Program-made: the position numbers and the translations under genes
Source of the DNA: Scylla paramamosain
Taxonomy: Eukaryota > Arthropoda > Malacostraca > Decapoda > Portunidae
Direction of reading: 5' to 3'
Assembly: GCF_035594125.1 (NCBI RefSeq)
Contig: NC_087163.1
Span: 897,001 to 961,000 of the forward strand
Length of the DNA stretch: 64,000 nt
The notes under the pieces: model-generated
The model's input: only the letters and a program-made list of their open reading frames with translations
The model's database searches: none
What the model was told of the DNA's origin: nothing
Shown here: positions 1 through 10,010 of the stretch, in pieces
Layout of the letters: each line of letters begins with the position of its first letter
How positions within the stretch are numbered: the stretch's first letter is position 1

Positions 1-109
1 TCCTGAGGTCAGCCCAGGCCCAACAAGGAAAGCAAATAAAAAAATGAAATGAACCCCCAACATCACACCTTGAAAGGACCACACAGTCATATGAACAACA
101 CAAACTCAC

Positions 110-1316
110 TTGTTAGTTATGAAACCAGTGACATTTTCTGGAGGAACGTAATCTAGCTGAGTCAGCGCAGTATTTACAGACGGCCAAAACTTTGTTCCCT
201 CTGGGATAATAGAAGTGGTGGTTTGGTGGCTTATTTCTTCACAGCCCATCAAGCTAAATTTGTATGTGGGAGTGCACACATACAGCTGAAAATGAAGATT
301 TGTGACAATAAGCAAAATGCACAATTCATGCCATGATTTTCAATATTATATAGGTACTGATCTGATAGTATCTAGCTCCACATGAGACAACAGGTTGAGG
401 TTTGAGAAAGGACCATCCAACACTCAACACGAGGAATGTATATCCACCTACATGAAATAAACATGTGGAAAAGGAATGTATCAAAAACTGGAATCAAGAA
501 TTTCTGTGAGAATAAAATGGTATGTACTTTTGTGATACCTTCCCTGTTCAATTTGCAACAGTAAATATGTTTCAAATACTGCCCCACTGAAAGAGGTATC
601 AGGATAATGACTAACAAATAAAACTTACTGGAACAGAATAAAACTTTGGTGGTGAGGCAAGAGAGGCTGCACCAACAAAGGTCTCAATGCCTCCGTTGGT
701 CACCACCGTCTCGGTGCCAACGATGACCTTGTTGACACGTGACATGATGGGGAACACTGCAGAGTCTTGAATTAATGTTGTCTCAATTCCAGCAGTACAT
801 AAAGCTTTTGCCACTGGGTGACCCTGCACAAGTAAAAGATGTATTGAGAACATAAGAACATAATAAAATAAAGGAAGCTGCAAGAAGCCATCACCCCTAC
901 ATGTGGCAGTCCCTGTGTTATGTATCGTGCACATCAGACACGATGACGTGAAAGAGACGCATAAAACACCTTACATCATATTTAGGGGCACGTTCGGCAA
1001 CAATAACGTGGAATTTCCTTTGTGTGGCTGCCTTGGTCAGGAAGGCCAAGACCAGTGGACACATTGCACACGTCACAATGACCTCATCATTGTGAATCTT
1101 GCTTACACCTTGGGCAGCTATCAATTCTTGGCTGAAATAAAAGGAATCAATATAATACTGGTAACAAACAACGTCAATGTCCCAAATGTCAGTGTAATCT
1201 TTACTCTACCTTTGTTCAACCTCAGCTTTCTGTTCACCAATGGCCTCAAGTACTCTGTCCTGCAGCTCTGGAATAACCTCCGTGCATTTTGGGAGATCTC
1301 CACATGCAGGGTGAGT
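110..1316 (-). CDS. EIF2B2: eIF2B subunit beta, C-terminal exons (partial, copy E1)
   Basis: eIF2B is the cytosolic nucleotide-exchange factor that recharges eIF2 with GTP; the beta subunit belongs to its regulatory core. Minus-strand exons: 1210-1316 (VIPELQDRVLEAIGE), 975-1131 (52 codons, KFHVIVAERAP), 629-823 (65 codons, [14 protein letters not shown]) and 110-285 (LYVCTPTYKF, DYVPPENVTGF). All junctions are GT/AG with matching phases. The order and motifs follow the Rossmann-like C-terminal domain of EIF2B2. The last exon lies left of the window. The 5' edge of exon 1210-1316 is uncertain: its frame opens just after an in-frame TAG that could be part of an AG acceptor. The N-terminal helical region (about 110 residues in the human protein) was not found upstream. 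The frame is intact, but expression as a full protein is doubtful. Confidence 0.88.
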
Positions 1317-1437
1317 CTACTAGCATGGACTGTGAGAGGCTTGGGTACTCCACACCTTGCTTCTCTCCACGTGGTGTGTTGTGTTCATCAATTACTATCT
1401 GCGTGAAGAAGAAAAATAACTTAAATTAATAAATGAG

Positions 1438-1439
<2 letters not shown>

Positions 1440-1477
<38 letters not shown>

Positions 1478-1494
1478 ACAGAAAGGCAAAATAC

Positions 1495-1565
<71 letters not shown>

Positions 1566-1595
1566 CTGTACTTAAGCAATTATATCTTTCCATAC

Positions 1596-1631
<36 letters not shown>

Positions 1632-1696
1632 AACGTTTCCCTAAGGGCGTTACATCACTGTGTGTGTGTGTTCTATATCTCTAGGGCGGAATCTTT

Positions 1697-1728
<32 letters not shown>
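1440..1728. repeat. Compound (CA)n-(GA)n-(CA)n microsatellite (unit 0)
   Basis: (CA)n at 1440-1474, (GA)n at 1499-1564, (CA)n at about 1600-1626 and another (GA)n at 1701-1730, just upstream of the EIF2B2 exons on the minus strand. Tract lengths differ in every unit. Confidence 0.95.
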
Positions 1729-1734
<6 letters not shown>

Positions 1735-1811
1735 GGAAACAAGGAAGAGAATGAAAAATAAATAAAAAAGCAAGAATAATGATGATAACAACAACAATAA
1801 AAGGAGGTCAG

Positions 1812-1932
1812 TTTTTTTTTTTTTATGGGATACTTATGTGAATTGAAATACGCCTAAATGTTTACGTTCTTGAGAGAAAACGGAGGTCAGTTTTTTATTT
1901 TTATGGGATACTTATGTGAATTGAAATACGCT
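1812..1932. repeat. Approximately 76-bp minisatellite, two copies (unit 0)
   Basis: Repeat with core ATGGGATACTTATGTGAATT and AAATACGCCTAAATGTTTAC, separated by a T-run of variable length. Two copies here, three in units 1, 2, 3 and 5. Confidence 0.9.
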
Positions 1933-1939
1933 CAGTTAT

Positions 1940-3250
1940 TTGTACATCACTGCTTCACAGACATCTCCAGCACGTGTTCCCTTTGAGTAGCACCAAACCC
2001 ACCAACACCCACACATTGGTAAGCCTTCTAAGCACATACTAGTTTACATTGGCGCAGATATATTAAAAAGATTAATCACAAAAGACTAATTAAAAACATA
2101 TATTCAGTACATGCAGGTGGGCTCTCCTTGACACACAGAGAAAGGCTGGTAATTCTCTGTTGATCATTAGCTACAGTATGGAAGCCTCTGTTATACTTCG
2201 ATATCTCTGTGAAGTATTGTTGTTTTTTAACGTCAAATGGTAAATATTTAATAATGATAAGGTAAGATATAACAGTATTAAGCCAAGCCTTTAATTCACA
2301 CAAGCTTTTCAATGATTGCACATTACGCCACACAAGGGACGAGACATTGCAGTGTAAGCCACGACCAGTTTGAATTTGGCGCTTCAATCAGTAAACGTCT
2401 ACATACTTTGACAATTACAGTGATAATGGCCTGAGATTTATTTTTACACGCTTATAATTCTTTATATTTAATTTTCTATTAGTTTAGTTTAATATAAAAG
2501 AAGTTGGTGGTTGTTATTGAAAGGTAAAAGTGTGTTGTGGATAGGTTTGTGTCCGTACTGTGCAGAGCAGGCCAAGGGAGGACAACACAGCACCAGACGT
2601 GACACAGAAAGGCACTGTGTTCAAAGGGTGCCATAAACTGTGGCTTTATTTAATGTATTTTGGCAGAACAAGACAGTGACAGGGCCGTGGGTGCCTGCGT
2701 GTGCTGGTGCAAGCTTGGTGCCTGCCTGGAGGTGCCTACAGGGAGGTGCCTACAGGGCCACCAAGGCTAATATTGGTAAGAAACCTTCCCACCACTTGTC
2801 CAGCCAGCTAATTTGCACAGTCTGATGTAACAGGCGGTGACTGTGATAGTGTTGTTACCTGTCACCCACAACAACAACAACAACAACAACAACAACACAG
2901 GGCTGTCAGGTTTATTGTTAAGCCTGGTATTTCATGTTTTTGCACCTCGTTAGCAATATATTGATGTGACGCAGCATTCCACGGTGCCACAAGCGCTCCA
3001 AGCCTCCACCACAAAACTCTTACTAATTAACCATGACAGGAATTAGAAAAACGTAAAAAAAATCCACTTGCCTTATGTTATCAGCTGAGGTGGAGGCAGC
3101 CTTCCCCATTTATCCGCCAATATCTGCTTTATTTGTCACTTATTGTAAGCCTAACACGTCACTAAGTGGAGCCACATGACAAGGCTTTCATATCCGCTAG
3201 CTAGATATATCCGCCATTGCCTCATTTAGTTACGATGGAAGAATAACAGG
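1940..3250. other. Non-coding stretch upstream of EIF2B2 (unit 0)
   Basis: No convincing exon is seen. It holds a duplicated GGAGGTGCCTACAG segment (2729-2757), a (CAA)n tract at about 2868-2897 and scattered short open frames. Missing EIF2B2 N-terminal exons were sought here on the minus strand and not found. The same stretch recurs at about 13335-14651, 25030-26346, 34805-36123, 47237-48367 (shortened, divergent) and 55766-57080 (inverted). Confidence 0.6.
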
Positions 3251-3294
3251 CAAAATAGCGGCCGTCCTCTCCACTGGCAAGGGCCGCCATGATG
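3251..3294. promoter_or_regulatory. GC-rich YY1-like motif, possible EIF2B2-side promoter (unit 0)
   Basis: An island of CAAAATAGCGGCCG and GGGCCGCCATGATG in an otherwise AT-rich stretch. On the minus strand the motif reads CATCATGGCGGCC, a YY1-type start-site element. It lies about 850 bases from the CRE site and upstream of EIF2B2, so a divergent promoter pair is plausible. Inferred from motifs only. Confidence 0.45.
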
Positions 3295-4136
3295 CCTGGC
3301 TACCTGTTTGAATCTGTGGGTTCCAATATTTTTTGGGTATTTTTCTTAACTTCTTTATTTTGGTAGTATAGCATGTTTTTATGGTTTAGAAAAATAATTA
3401 TTTGCTTTAGAAGTGTTTTCGTGGCTTGTGTTGACTTGTGTCCAATTTTGTGTTGATTGACGAAAATGTGGGGTGTTTTTTTGACGCTATTTTGACAAAC
3501 TTGGTTTTTTATTTCACGCTCTAATTACGTCTTTTGTATTTCTAAAAATTGCTTATGATTTTTAAATTGTTTTTTGGTTCCTGTTGAGAGGAATAAGTGG
3601 GTTTTAAAAATGGTTTATGGTCCTGTTAAAAGTTGTGATTATAACACTTTTTGTGTTATTGTGTCTCTATTTCAGCTTGTAACTAACTTTTTAATGCCTG
3701 AAAAAATAGTTTGTATGTTTTAAAGTGTTTTATCTTGTTGTTGAGTCAAAATAGGTGGACTTTCCAGTGGTTTTTAATCGTAATTAGGTTCCAACACTTG
3801 TTTTTTACACAATTTCGGTTTTATTTGTTTATTCTTGTTCCAGGTAACTTTTGATGGTGTAAGATGATAGTTCAGATTTTTTAAAATTTTTTACGTTCCT
3901 AAAAATTCAAATGCTGTGGAGTTTTCAATGATTTAAATGGTGCCGAATATTTCAACACTTTTTCCATATTTCATTTGGATATTTTTTAAATACTACTCAA
4001 GCTGGAGCTGTTATAATATTGTGGATATTTTTTAAAGTATTTGTCAAGTCAGAATATATAAGGCATTCCAGCCTAGCTCCATTTTTTCGAGGGGTCAATT
4101 TCGAAATGAAATCCGTTACGGTACGTAAATTAGCCG
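3295..4136. other. AT-rich spacer between the two promoter-like motifs (unit 0)
   Basis: T-rich on the plus strand, with no gene or repeat recognised. Copies lie at about 14696-15537, 26391-27232, 36168-37009, 48412-49264 (divergent) and 54880-55721 (inverted). Confidence 0.6.
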
Positions 4137-4193
4137 TGACGTCACATCCGCCATGATGGACCCGGGCCCTTGATCGGCTCCGCTGTCTCCTCG
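4137..4193 (+). promoter_or_regulatory. CRE + YY1 promoter-like site and leader exon 1 (unit 0)
   Basis: A full CRE palindrome TGACGTCA (4137-4144) is followed by a YY1-type CCGCCATGATGG (4148-4159). A GC-rich leader then ends at donor TCG|GTAATA (4193). This layout is typical of TATA-less housekeeping promoters. The plus direction leads to the leader exon at 5371 and MFSD10. The assignment is inferred. Confidence 0.65.
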
Positions 4194-4435
4194 GTAATAA
4201 TTATCGTATTTTGCAGTGTTTTCCTGGTGTTTCCACGTGTTTCTAAACTCAGACGTGTAGATAAGAGTAGAATGAGTAAGAAAATAAGAGAAATAGAGGA
4301 GGAAGAGGAAGGGAGAAGGAATAGAGGAGGTGGTAAAACAGAAAAATGATAAGAAAACAATATTTAGCTTAATTTTCCCTGCTGCCCTGTCTGTCTTGGT
4401 AGTATTTGTCTTCCCTGACAGTGCTTCCAGTGTAT

Positions 4436-5045
4436 TTGGTGTGTTTAAGAGGTGTTGGAGTGTGTCTGGAGGTGTTTAGGGAGTGTTGCAGTGTGTCTGG
4501 AGGTGTTGAAAGGGTGTTGAAGTGTGTGTTTTAGGGATTTGGTGATGTTTGAGTCAATATTTAGCGTTCCTGGTGTGTTTTGGGGTGTCTTAGGCTTGTT
4601 TAGGAGTGCTTTAAGTGTGTTTTGGACTGTTTTCAATGTTTTGTGATGTTTCAAGTGTATTTTAGGATGTTATGGACGAGTTTGGGTGTGTTTTGTGTGG
4701 ATACCGGGGAATTTTGGGTGCGTTTGTGAATATTTTAGGTCAGTGTGGGTGTTTTGGGGTGTTTTAAGTGTGTTTTGGGCCGTTTTCAGTGTTTTGGGAT
4801 GTTTTAAGTGTGTTTTAGGATGTTATGGATGAGTTTGAGTGTGTTTTGGGTAGGTACGGTGTGTTTTCGATGCGTTTTAAGTCAATTTGGTGAGTTTTGG
4901 AGTATTTTAAGTGTGTTTGGGGATATTTTGGTGCACTTTCGATGTGTTTAGGGTGTTTTTTGTGCGTTTAGGAGTGTTTAAGGTGTTTTAAGGTGTTTTA
5001 GTGTGATTGGAGTTGCTTTTGAGGTGTTTTGGTTATGTTAAAGGC
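4436..5045. repeat. GTGTTTT-rich degenerate repeat (unit 0)
   Basis: About 600 bases of GTGTTTTGGGGTGTTTTAAG-like units with almost no C on the plus strand, lying in the leader intron. It has strong strand asymmetry. Confidence 0.85.
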
Positions 5046-5370
5046 ATGTTGCAGATAAGTACTGGGTCTTTGAGGGTAGAAGTGGTGTGCTGGAGGTAAA
5101 ATAAAAGGTTCTGGAGTGTTTTAGGGGGGACTGTGATAGTAGAAGCGTGTCAGGGGTGTTATAGCGTGTGTTGTGATGTATGAAGCTTCTAGATGCATGT
5201 GGGGGCGATGTCTGGGTCTGTACGAGGTGTTGTGGTGTTGGAGTCCTAGCAGGGGAAGGTACTGGAGGTTGTAGTGATGGGTAGAGGGTAAAAACAGAGG
5301 TACACTTTAGGTTAGGTAAGGTTAAGTGTTCATTGGTGTTGATTCAGTAATACAATCTTTTTTTTTTCAG

Positions 5371-5445
5371 ATACAAATGTAGAGGGACGAAATAGAGAAG
5401 CAGGAAGACCACCACCACCACCACCACCAGCAGTGTGGAAGAAAG
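5371..5445 (+). other. Putative non-coding leader exon 2 (unit 0)
   Basis: A strong polypyrimidine-AG acceptor (TTTTTTTTCAG) at 5370, then 75 bases with a CCA repeat and a minimal ATG-TAG, then a donor (AAAG|GTTAG). It lies between the CRE promoter-like site and the MFSD10 start exon, so it is probably a 5' UTR exon. Confidence 0.45.
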
Positions 5446-5527
5446 GTTAGACAAGCGAAGAAAGTTGGAAAATTAATAATTAAACGCTTGCTGTCTTTTA
5501 TTATCTTGAGTATAAAATGGTTATATG

Positions 5528-5530
<3 letters not shown>

Positions 5531-5626
<96 letters not shown>

Positions 5627-5851
5627 ATTAGTAACCCTGTTGACAGAAGTGACATCCGCGTCTTCTTAGATGTAAACAAAGCGGTACTTTCCTTCCAGCT
5701 GGTGATAAAACTCTCTCTCGCTCTCCCTCACTCTCCCACGCCACGGAAGCAGTGGAATAAAGCACAGGAGGAGGAAGTGAGAGGATAATGAAGTTTGGAA
5801 GTTTGTGATACGTAAGAAGGTTACATGTTGTGAGAGGAATATAGTGCTGTC

Positions 5852-5905
<54 letters not shown>

Positions 5906-5982
5906 GAAGAAAATGCTATATTATATCTACGTGTTTAAAAGTTTCTGTGAGGGAATGTGTGTGTGTGTGTGTGTGTGTGTGA
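5531..5982. repeat. (CT)n and (TG)n microsatellites before MFSD10 (unit 0)
   Basis: (CT)n at 5531-5623 and (TG)n at about 5855-5902 and 5957-5981. Between them is unique sequence with no recognised gene. The remaining leader intron to 6453 holds AACCT/AGCCAA-type repeats. Confidence 0.92.
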
Positions 5983-6295
5983 AGGAAGAAAGGGGTGGTG
6001 TTTACGGGTCTGTGATGAAAAAACGTGTGCTTTGTTTTGTAACCTTCAGAAAAAAATATTAAGAAAGTTTTTACAGTGGGAAAATTTTGGTGGTGAGAGA
6101 GAAAATGACTAAAATATTACCTCAAATTTAACCTAACGTGGTTGAGCTTCTCACTCCTCAGCTGCCACTAAGCAAACCAAGCCTAACCCAAAGAAGCCTA
6201 CCCTAACTTCTGTCTGGTGCTTCCTCCTCCCCAAGACTGGCTATCTCGTTTCTTAATCCCAAGCTGGCCTAACCAAACTTTATCTAATGTAACCT

Positions 6296-6410
6296 AAGCA
6301 ATTCTAACCTAGCCAAATCTTACCTAAGCAAGCCTAACCTAGCCAAGCCTTACCTAACCTAACCTAACCTAACCTAACCTAACCTAGCCTAACCTAATCT
6401 ACATCCTCTT
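6296..6410. repeat. Short AACCT (TTAGG) array before MFSD10 exon 1
   Basis: Degenerate AACCT/AGCCAAGCCT units with a perfect core at about 6354-6385. Confidence 0.9.
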
Positions 6411-6453
6411 CCCACGGCCTCACTTAACCAAACCTAACGTAACTTTCAGAGCA

Positions 6454-7449
6454 ATGGCAACCCTCCGATCCGGCAAGCAAGTTGGCGGCAGCGATGGCGG
6501 TGGCGGCAGCAGTGGTGGTGAGGTGGACAGCAGGGACAGAGGGGCACTACAGGCTGCGGACATCAAGGAGAAGGTGAGCAGTGTGTTGTGTTGGTGTGTG
6601 TTGCTAAGTTGAGATGCAATATTTGTCACTCAACACTCATGGAACACTGCCTCCATGCACAAGTGTGTCGGGAAAATTATTTAAAGTCGTAAAAATGTTC
6701 TTGTTTTACTTTATTTATTTATTTATTCATTTTGTTTTATTTTTTGTATATATAGGAGGGACACTGTTTAAAGGCAACAAAATACTATAAGAAAAAAATA
6801 CTGAGAGAAAATAATAGATAAAAAAGACCTCACTTAACCTAACCTAACTTAACCTAACTTAACATATGCTAACTTAACCTAACCTAACATATGCTAACTT
6901 AACCTAACCTAACCTAACCTCTTTTAACCTAACCTAACTTAACCTAACCTAACCTAACCTAACATATGCTAATTTAACCTAACCTAACCTAACTTAACTT
7001 AACCTAACCTAACCTAACTTCTTTTAACCTAACCTAACTTAACCTAACTTAACCTAACCTAACCTAACTTAACCTAACCTAACATATGTTAACTTAACCT
7101 AACCTAACCTAACCCAACCTAACCTAACTTAACCTAACCTAACATATGCTAACTTACCCTTACCTAACATATGCTAACCTAACCTAACTTAACCTAACCT
7201 AACCTAACCTCACATAACCTAACCGAACCTAACACCCGCAGAGGAACGCACGGACAAGCAAGGTGGTATTCGGCAGTCTGATCCTGGACCTGCTTGGCTT
7301 CACGGTGGTGCTGGCTCTGTTTCCTGCTCTCCTCGACTATTATTCCAAGCACGACTCCAGCAGCTTGTATTCCTCTCTGCTCTCCTGTGTCACGTATTAC
7401 CAGCACATCATCGGCGTCCCTGCGAGGTTCCACTCTGTCTTGTTTGGTG
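6454..7449 (+). pseudogene. MFSD10: MFSD10-like transporter, exons 1-2 only (copy F1)
   Basis: MFSD10 (TETRAN family) is a 12-helix major facilitator superfamily transporter of organic anions. Exon 1 (6454-6573, 40 codons) starts at an ATG after an AG acceptor and encodes a soluble Gly/Ser-rich N-terminus ending ADIKEK. Exon 2 (7242-7449, 69 codons plus one base) encodes TM1 and the following loop: VVFGSLILDLLGFTVVLALF, then ARFHSVLFG, as in family members. Both have GT/AG borders. The intron is filled by AACCT-type repeats. Exons for TM2-TM12 are absent; the next recognisable coding sequence downstream is a kinase exon. Exon 2 ends in phase 1 while kinase exon a begins in phase 0, so a simple fusion would be out of frame. 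A truncated duplicate is most likely. Confidence 0.85.
6826..7232. repeat. Interstitial AACCT (TTAGG) array in MFSD10 intron 1 (unit 1)
   Basis: About 400 bases of AACCTAACCT with AACTT variants, interrupted by a recurring AACATATGCT spacer. TTAGG is the arthropod telomere motif; here it is intronic. Confidence 0.92.
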
Positions 7450-7946
7450 GTATGTGGGTTTGTTGTGTTTTGTATTGGTTTATATATTTTCAGTTTGTTT
7501 TTATTATTATTTTTTTTTTCAATTTTTTTTTATCCTATTATCTATTTATTTATTTTTGTTTGTTTGTTTGTTTGTTTGTAGGGTGTACCATGTATTTTTT
7601 AAGGTTTGTATTGAGGCTGCTCACTCATACAGTACAAATTTAGCTGCAACATGGGTGATCTGAACTAAGCTGGTCATCCTCTCTCTATACCTGTTCTTTT
7701 ATTCACTTTCCTTCATCCTTTGCTTACCAGTCTGTAAATGAGAAACAGGAATGGAGGTAGAAATACCATCCTTTCATATTTTCCTTTGAAAGATTACCTT
7801 GAAGTCATGTTGTGTCTTTAGTAGTAGTGGTTGTGACCTAATGACCAAGTGGGTTATACTGATGCAACTTTTAGATACATTTAGAAAGAAAAAAAATTGA
7901 TGTGGTTTGGTTGTAATAAGTGGTAATTCCTTTTTTTTCCTGACAG

Positions 7947-9876
7947 AAATTGAATTGGGATGACCTTGCTCAAAAGAAAGTACCTGCTCCCTTTGTACCA
8001 AGAATCAGTACTGAGTTAGATGTTAGTAATTTTTCTGAAGAGTTCACTGCAATGATACCACAGGATTCTCCAGCAATCGTTCCTCCAGATGTTGAGAAAA
8101 TGTTCAATGTAAGTACCCAAATAAGACTTAATTGTATATGTATATGTATGAATGTATGTATGTATTTATATGAGTGTGTGTACTCTTCCAAAGATAGTAT
8201 TGTTACATTATTATTTCAGGGCTACTCCTACGTTGCTCCATCAATTCTCTTCACTGACAGTGTCATCAGCGACAGCAGCAGCCTTTTCAAGATGTCACCA
8301 GACAGAAGACCTTCCACAACCAACCTATTATTGGCTTGTAGCTTTAAGGTTAGTACCCACTTTCTATTCTGCTGTTGCTGATTTACTTGCTAATTTTAAT
8401 TCTTCACTATTAACTCTTTGACTGCTGCTGCTGCTGTTTGCTACATCTTTCCTTAACCACTAATCACTTTGAGACATTTTTACTTGTTCTACAGCCATCT
8501 CTAATCTTTAAACTGGGTACAAATTGCAAAATCCATTCTTTTTAATCCCCTTCTTTCACGTAGATGATTATTATAAAGATTTCATGCATTACTTCTGGTG
8601 CTGTAAATTGGTTTGTATCAGTGAAAGCATTAAAACATACTTGAATTTTTGGTGAATTGTCTCAGCGTGATTTTGACAGTAAAGGTAAATAAATTGTCAT
8701 AGTAGTAGCAGTAGTAATAATATAAGTATGCATGGCTGATGTCTTCCCCTGTGAGGGATAGATTCAGATTCAGATTCAGATTCTTTATTCCACGAAAGTG
8801 GTTATTAAGTACATTATATTTCACATAGCTTTACATAAATAAGGAGGTCATAAAACTAAACTGTAGATTGAAATATCTTAGTATACTACTAAATGATTAA
8901 ATTGCAGAATGTTGTCATCAAAAAATATTAAGAGTATAAAATAATCATGGTAACTAAAATAGTATTTCTACACTAAAGTGCAATGTCTACCTCTAAGTAA
9001 AATAAAATACATGAATGTCCTTAAAATTATGTTTAAATGATAATAAGACCATAAAATGCTGGATAAAATATGGGTGTAAAGCTTCATCACTGTGCGTTTT
9101 CTAACATATGTCTAAAATATTTATATAATATTTGCAGATTGGAAATGTTTCCTGAGGTTAGTCTTATTTTCTTTTCCTTGCATTTAATCATTGTATGCCT
9201 GTATCTAATTCATGTTGGTTTCACAGGCACACACCTACATTGTGATGAAGCTCCTTGGAGGTGGAGAGCTGGCTGCTTCAGAGGATCAGGAAACACGAGA
9301 GGTTCACAGAGGCTCGCCTCGGGCTTCGGTCGTCGTGAGGAACCTGGTGTCAGCAGTTCACTACGTGCACAGGAAAGGCATCAGTGTTCACGGAGACCTA
9401 AAGCCAGACAGGGGTGAAGAGTTAGGAGAGGGAGAAGAAATATGTTGGGAATTAATGGAATGGGAGGGAATAAAAATAGAAAAGTGGTTGGTGTTGAGGA
9501 TAGACAGAAAAGAAAAGAAAGGAAGGGTGAAAAAAAGGAAGTTTTTTTTGCATTGATTTTCCATCTGCTTATTTTAAAGAATTTATTGCATGGAATATTA
9601 TTGATCTCCATCATTTGTATGGCCTTTATAATAAAAAGTATGAATTTATTCCATTCAGATATTATCCTTCTCCGAGGCCATTCTAATCTAATTATCTTTT
9701 CACGGAATCTCTTGTTCAAGGATTCTTCTGAAGATTCAGTTATTAAGATTGTGGATTTTGGGTTTGCACATTTGATGCCTGACAAGGAAAAGGATGGCAG
9801 CACGAAGACACCGTGCTTCACTGTTCACTATGCAGCGCCTCTGTTACATCCTGTTATTCACAGGTACAGGTTATAA
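7947..9876 (+). pseudogene. RPS6KA5: MSK-type (RPS6KA5/RPS6KA4) kinase fragment, copy K1
   Basis: MSKs are nuclear two-domain kinases that phosphorylate histone H3 and CREB. Exon a (7947-8108, 54 codons) is the AGC C-tail: NWDDLAQKKVPAPF, ELDVSNFSEEF and the turn-motif-like DSPA. Exon b (8220-8348, 43 codons) holds the hydrophobic-motif region GYSYVAPSILF. Exon c (9227-9413) starts AHTYIVMKLLGGGEL and ends SVHGDLKPDR. Exon d (9659 to a stop at 9874-9876) holds NLLF, IVDFGFAHLMP and KTPCFTVHYAAP. The whole N-terminal kinase domain, the Gly-rich loop and catalytic Lys of the C-terminal domain, and everything after HYAAP are missing. HRD reads HGD, and about 18 extra residues separate DLKPD from NLLF. 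A 3' retrotransposon remnant lies between exons b and c. It is catalytically dead if translated; whether the parental gene is RPS6KA5- or RPS6KA4-like is not resolved. Confidence 0.86.
8760..9166 (-). mobile_element. LINE 3' remnant (unit 1)
   Basis: Same 3' UTR, AATAAA and (GAATCT)n tail as the unit 2 element, plus the last codons of its ORF (NLRKHFQS). The element is cut at 9166, where it joins kinase intron sequence. It is about 1.1 kb shorter than the unit 2 copy. Confidence 0.85.
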
Positions 9877-10010
9877 AGTGGGTGTTGTTGTGCCCTGCAA
9901 CCAGAGATGTGGCCATTTCCTGTATGTGTTCCACCATGGCATTCACCAGCAGTACCACACCATAGAGTGTTGTTTCTTCCTTACACAGACCACCTAAACA
10001 ACATTCACAA
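9854..10010 (-). other. Unassigned conserved antisense reading frame in the kinase tail
   Basis: The sequence that replaces the kinase end after HYAAP holds a minus-strand open frame of about 50 codons containing GVVLLVNAMVEHIQEM and a TAA at 9854-9856. It is present in units 1, 2, 3 and 5 and absent from unit 4. I do not recognise it; it may be a captured exon fragment or chance. The rest of 10010-10700 shows only EIF2B2 3' UTR-like AT-rich sequence. Confidence 0.3.

Larger units (their letters stand above)
1..6453 (+). repeat. Array unit 0 (partial, forward)
   Basis: This is the right-hand part of an approximately 11.4 kb tandem unit. Its first base matches position 11438 in unit 1, then 23169, 32820 and 45597, and 59044 in reverse. 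It holds four EIF2B2 exons on the minus strand, compound microsatellites, the approximately 76-bp minisatellite, two promoter-like motifs, a GTGTTTT-rich intron and the leader exon of the next MFSD10 copy. The last EIF2B2 exon and everything to its left fall outside the window. Confidence 0.93.

Noticed and set aside
1210..1398. Frameshift inside an EIF2B2 exon between SMLVDSPC and VIPELQD.
   Set aside because: The downstream frame starts right after TAG, which can be an AG acceptor, so a shorter exon explains it without a frameshift.
903..1406. 167-codon plus-strand open frame, repeated in all units.
   Set aside because: It lies antisense to well-supported EIF2B2 exons and crosses their splice sites; it is a shadow of that gene.
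2076..2387. 103-codon minus-strand open frame seen in units 0, 1, 2 and 5.
   Set aside because: No recognisable domain and no splice context; it is broken in unit 4, and its repetition is explained by the tandem duplication. Kept out for lack of support.
6826..7232. A chromosome end or telomere remnant.
   Set aside because: The array is degenerate, intronic, present in several units and flanked by coding exons on both sides; it is interstitial.
7242..8108. In-frame MFSD10-kinase fusion gene.
   Set aside because: MFSD10 exon 2 ends in phase 1, but kinase exons a, b and c start in phase 0; only a skip to exon d would keep the frame, which is implausible.
9138..9156. A 19-base micro-exon (LEMFPE) with AG and GT edges just before kinase exon c, which would fit the family sequence.
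   Set aside because: The same bases encode, on the opposite strand, the last codons of the LINE (NLRKHFQS), so the match to the kinase is coincidence.
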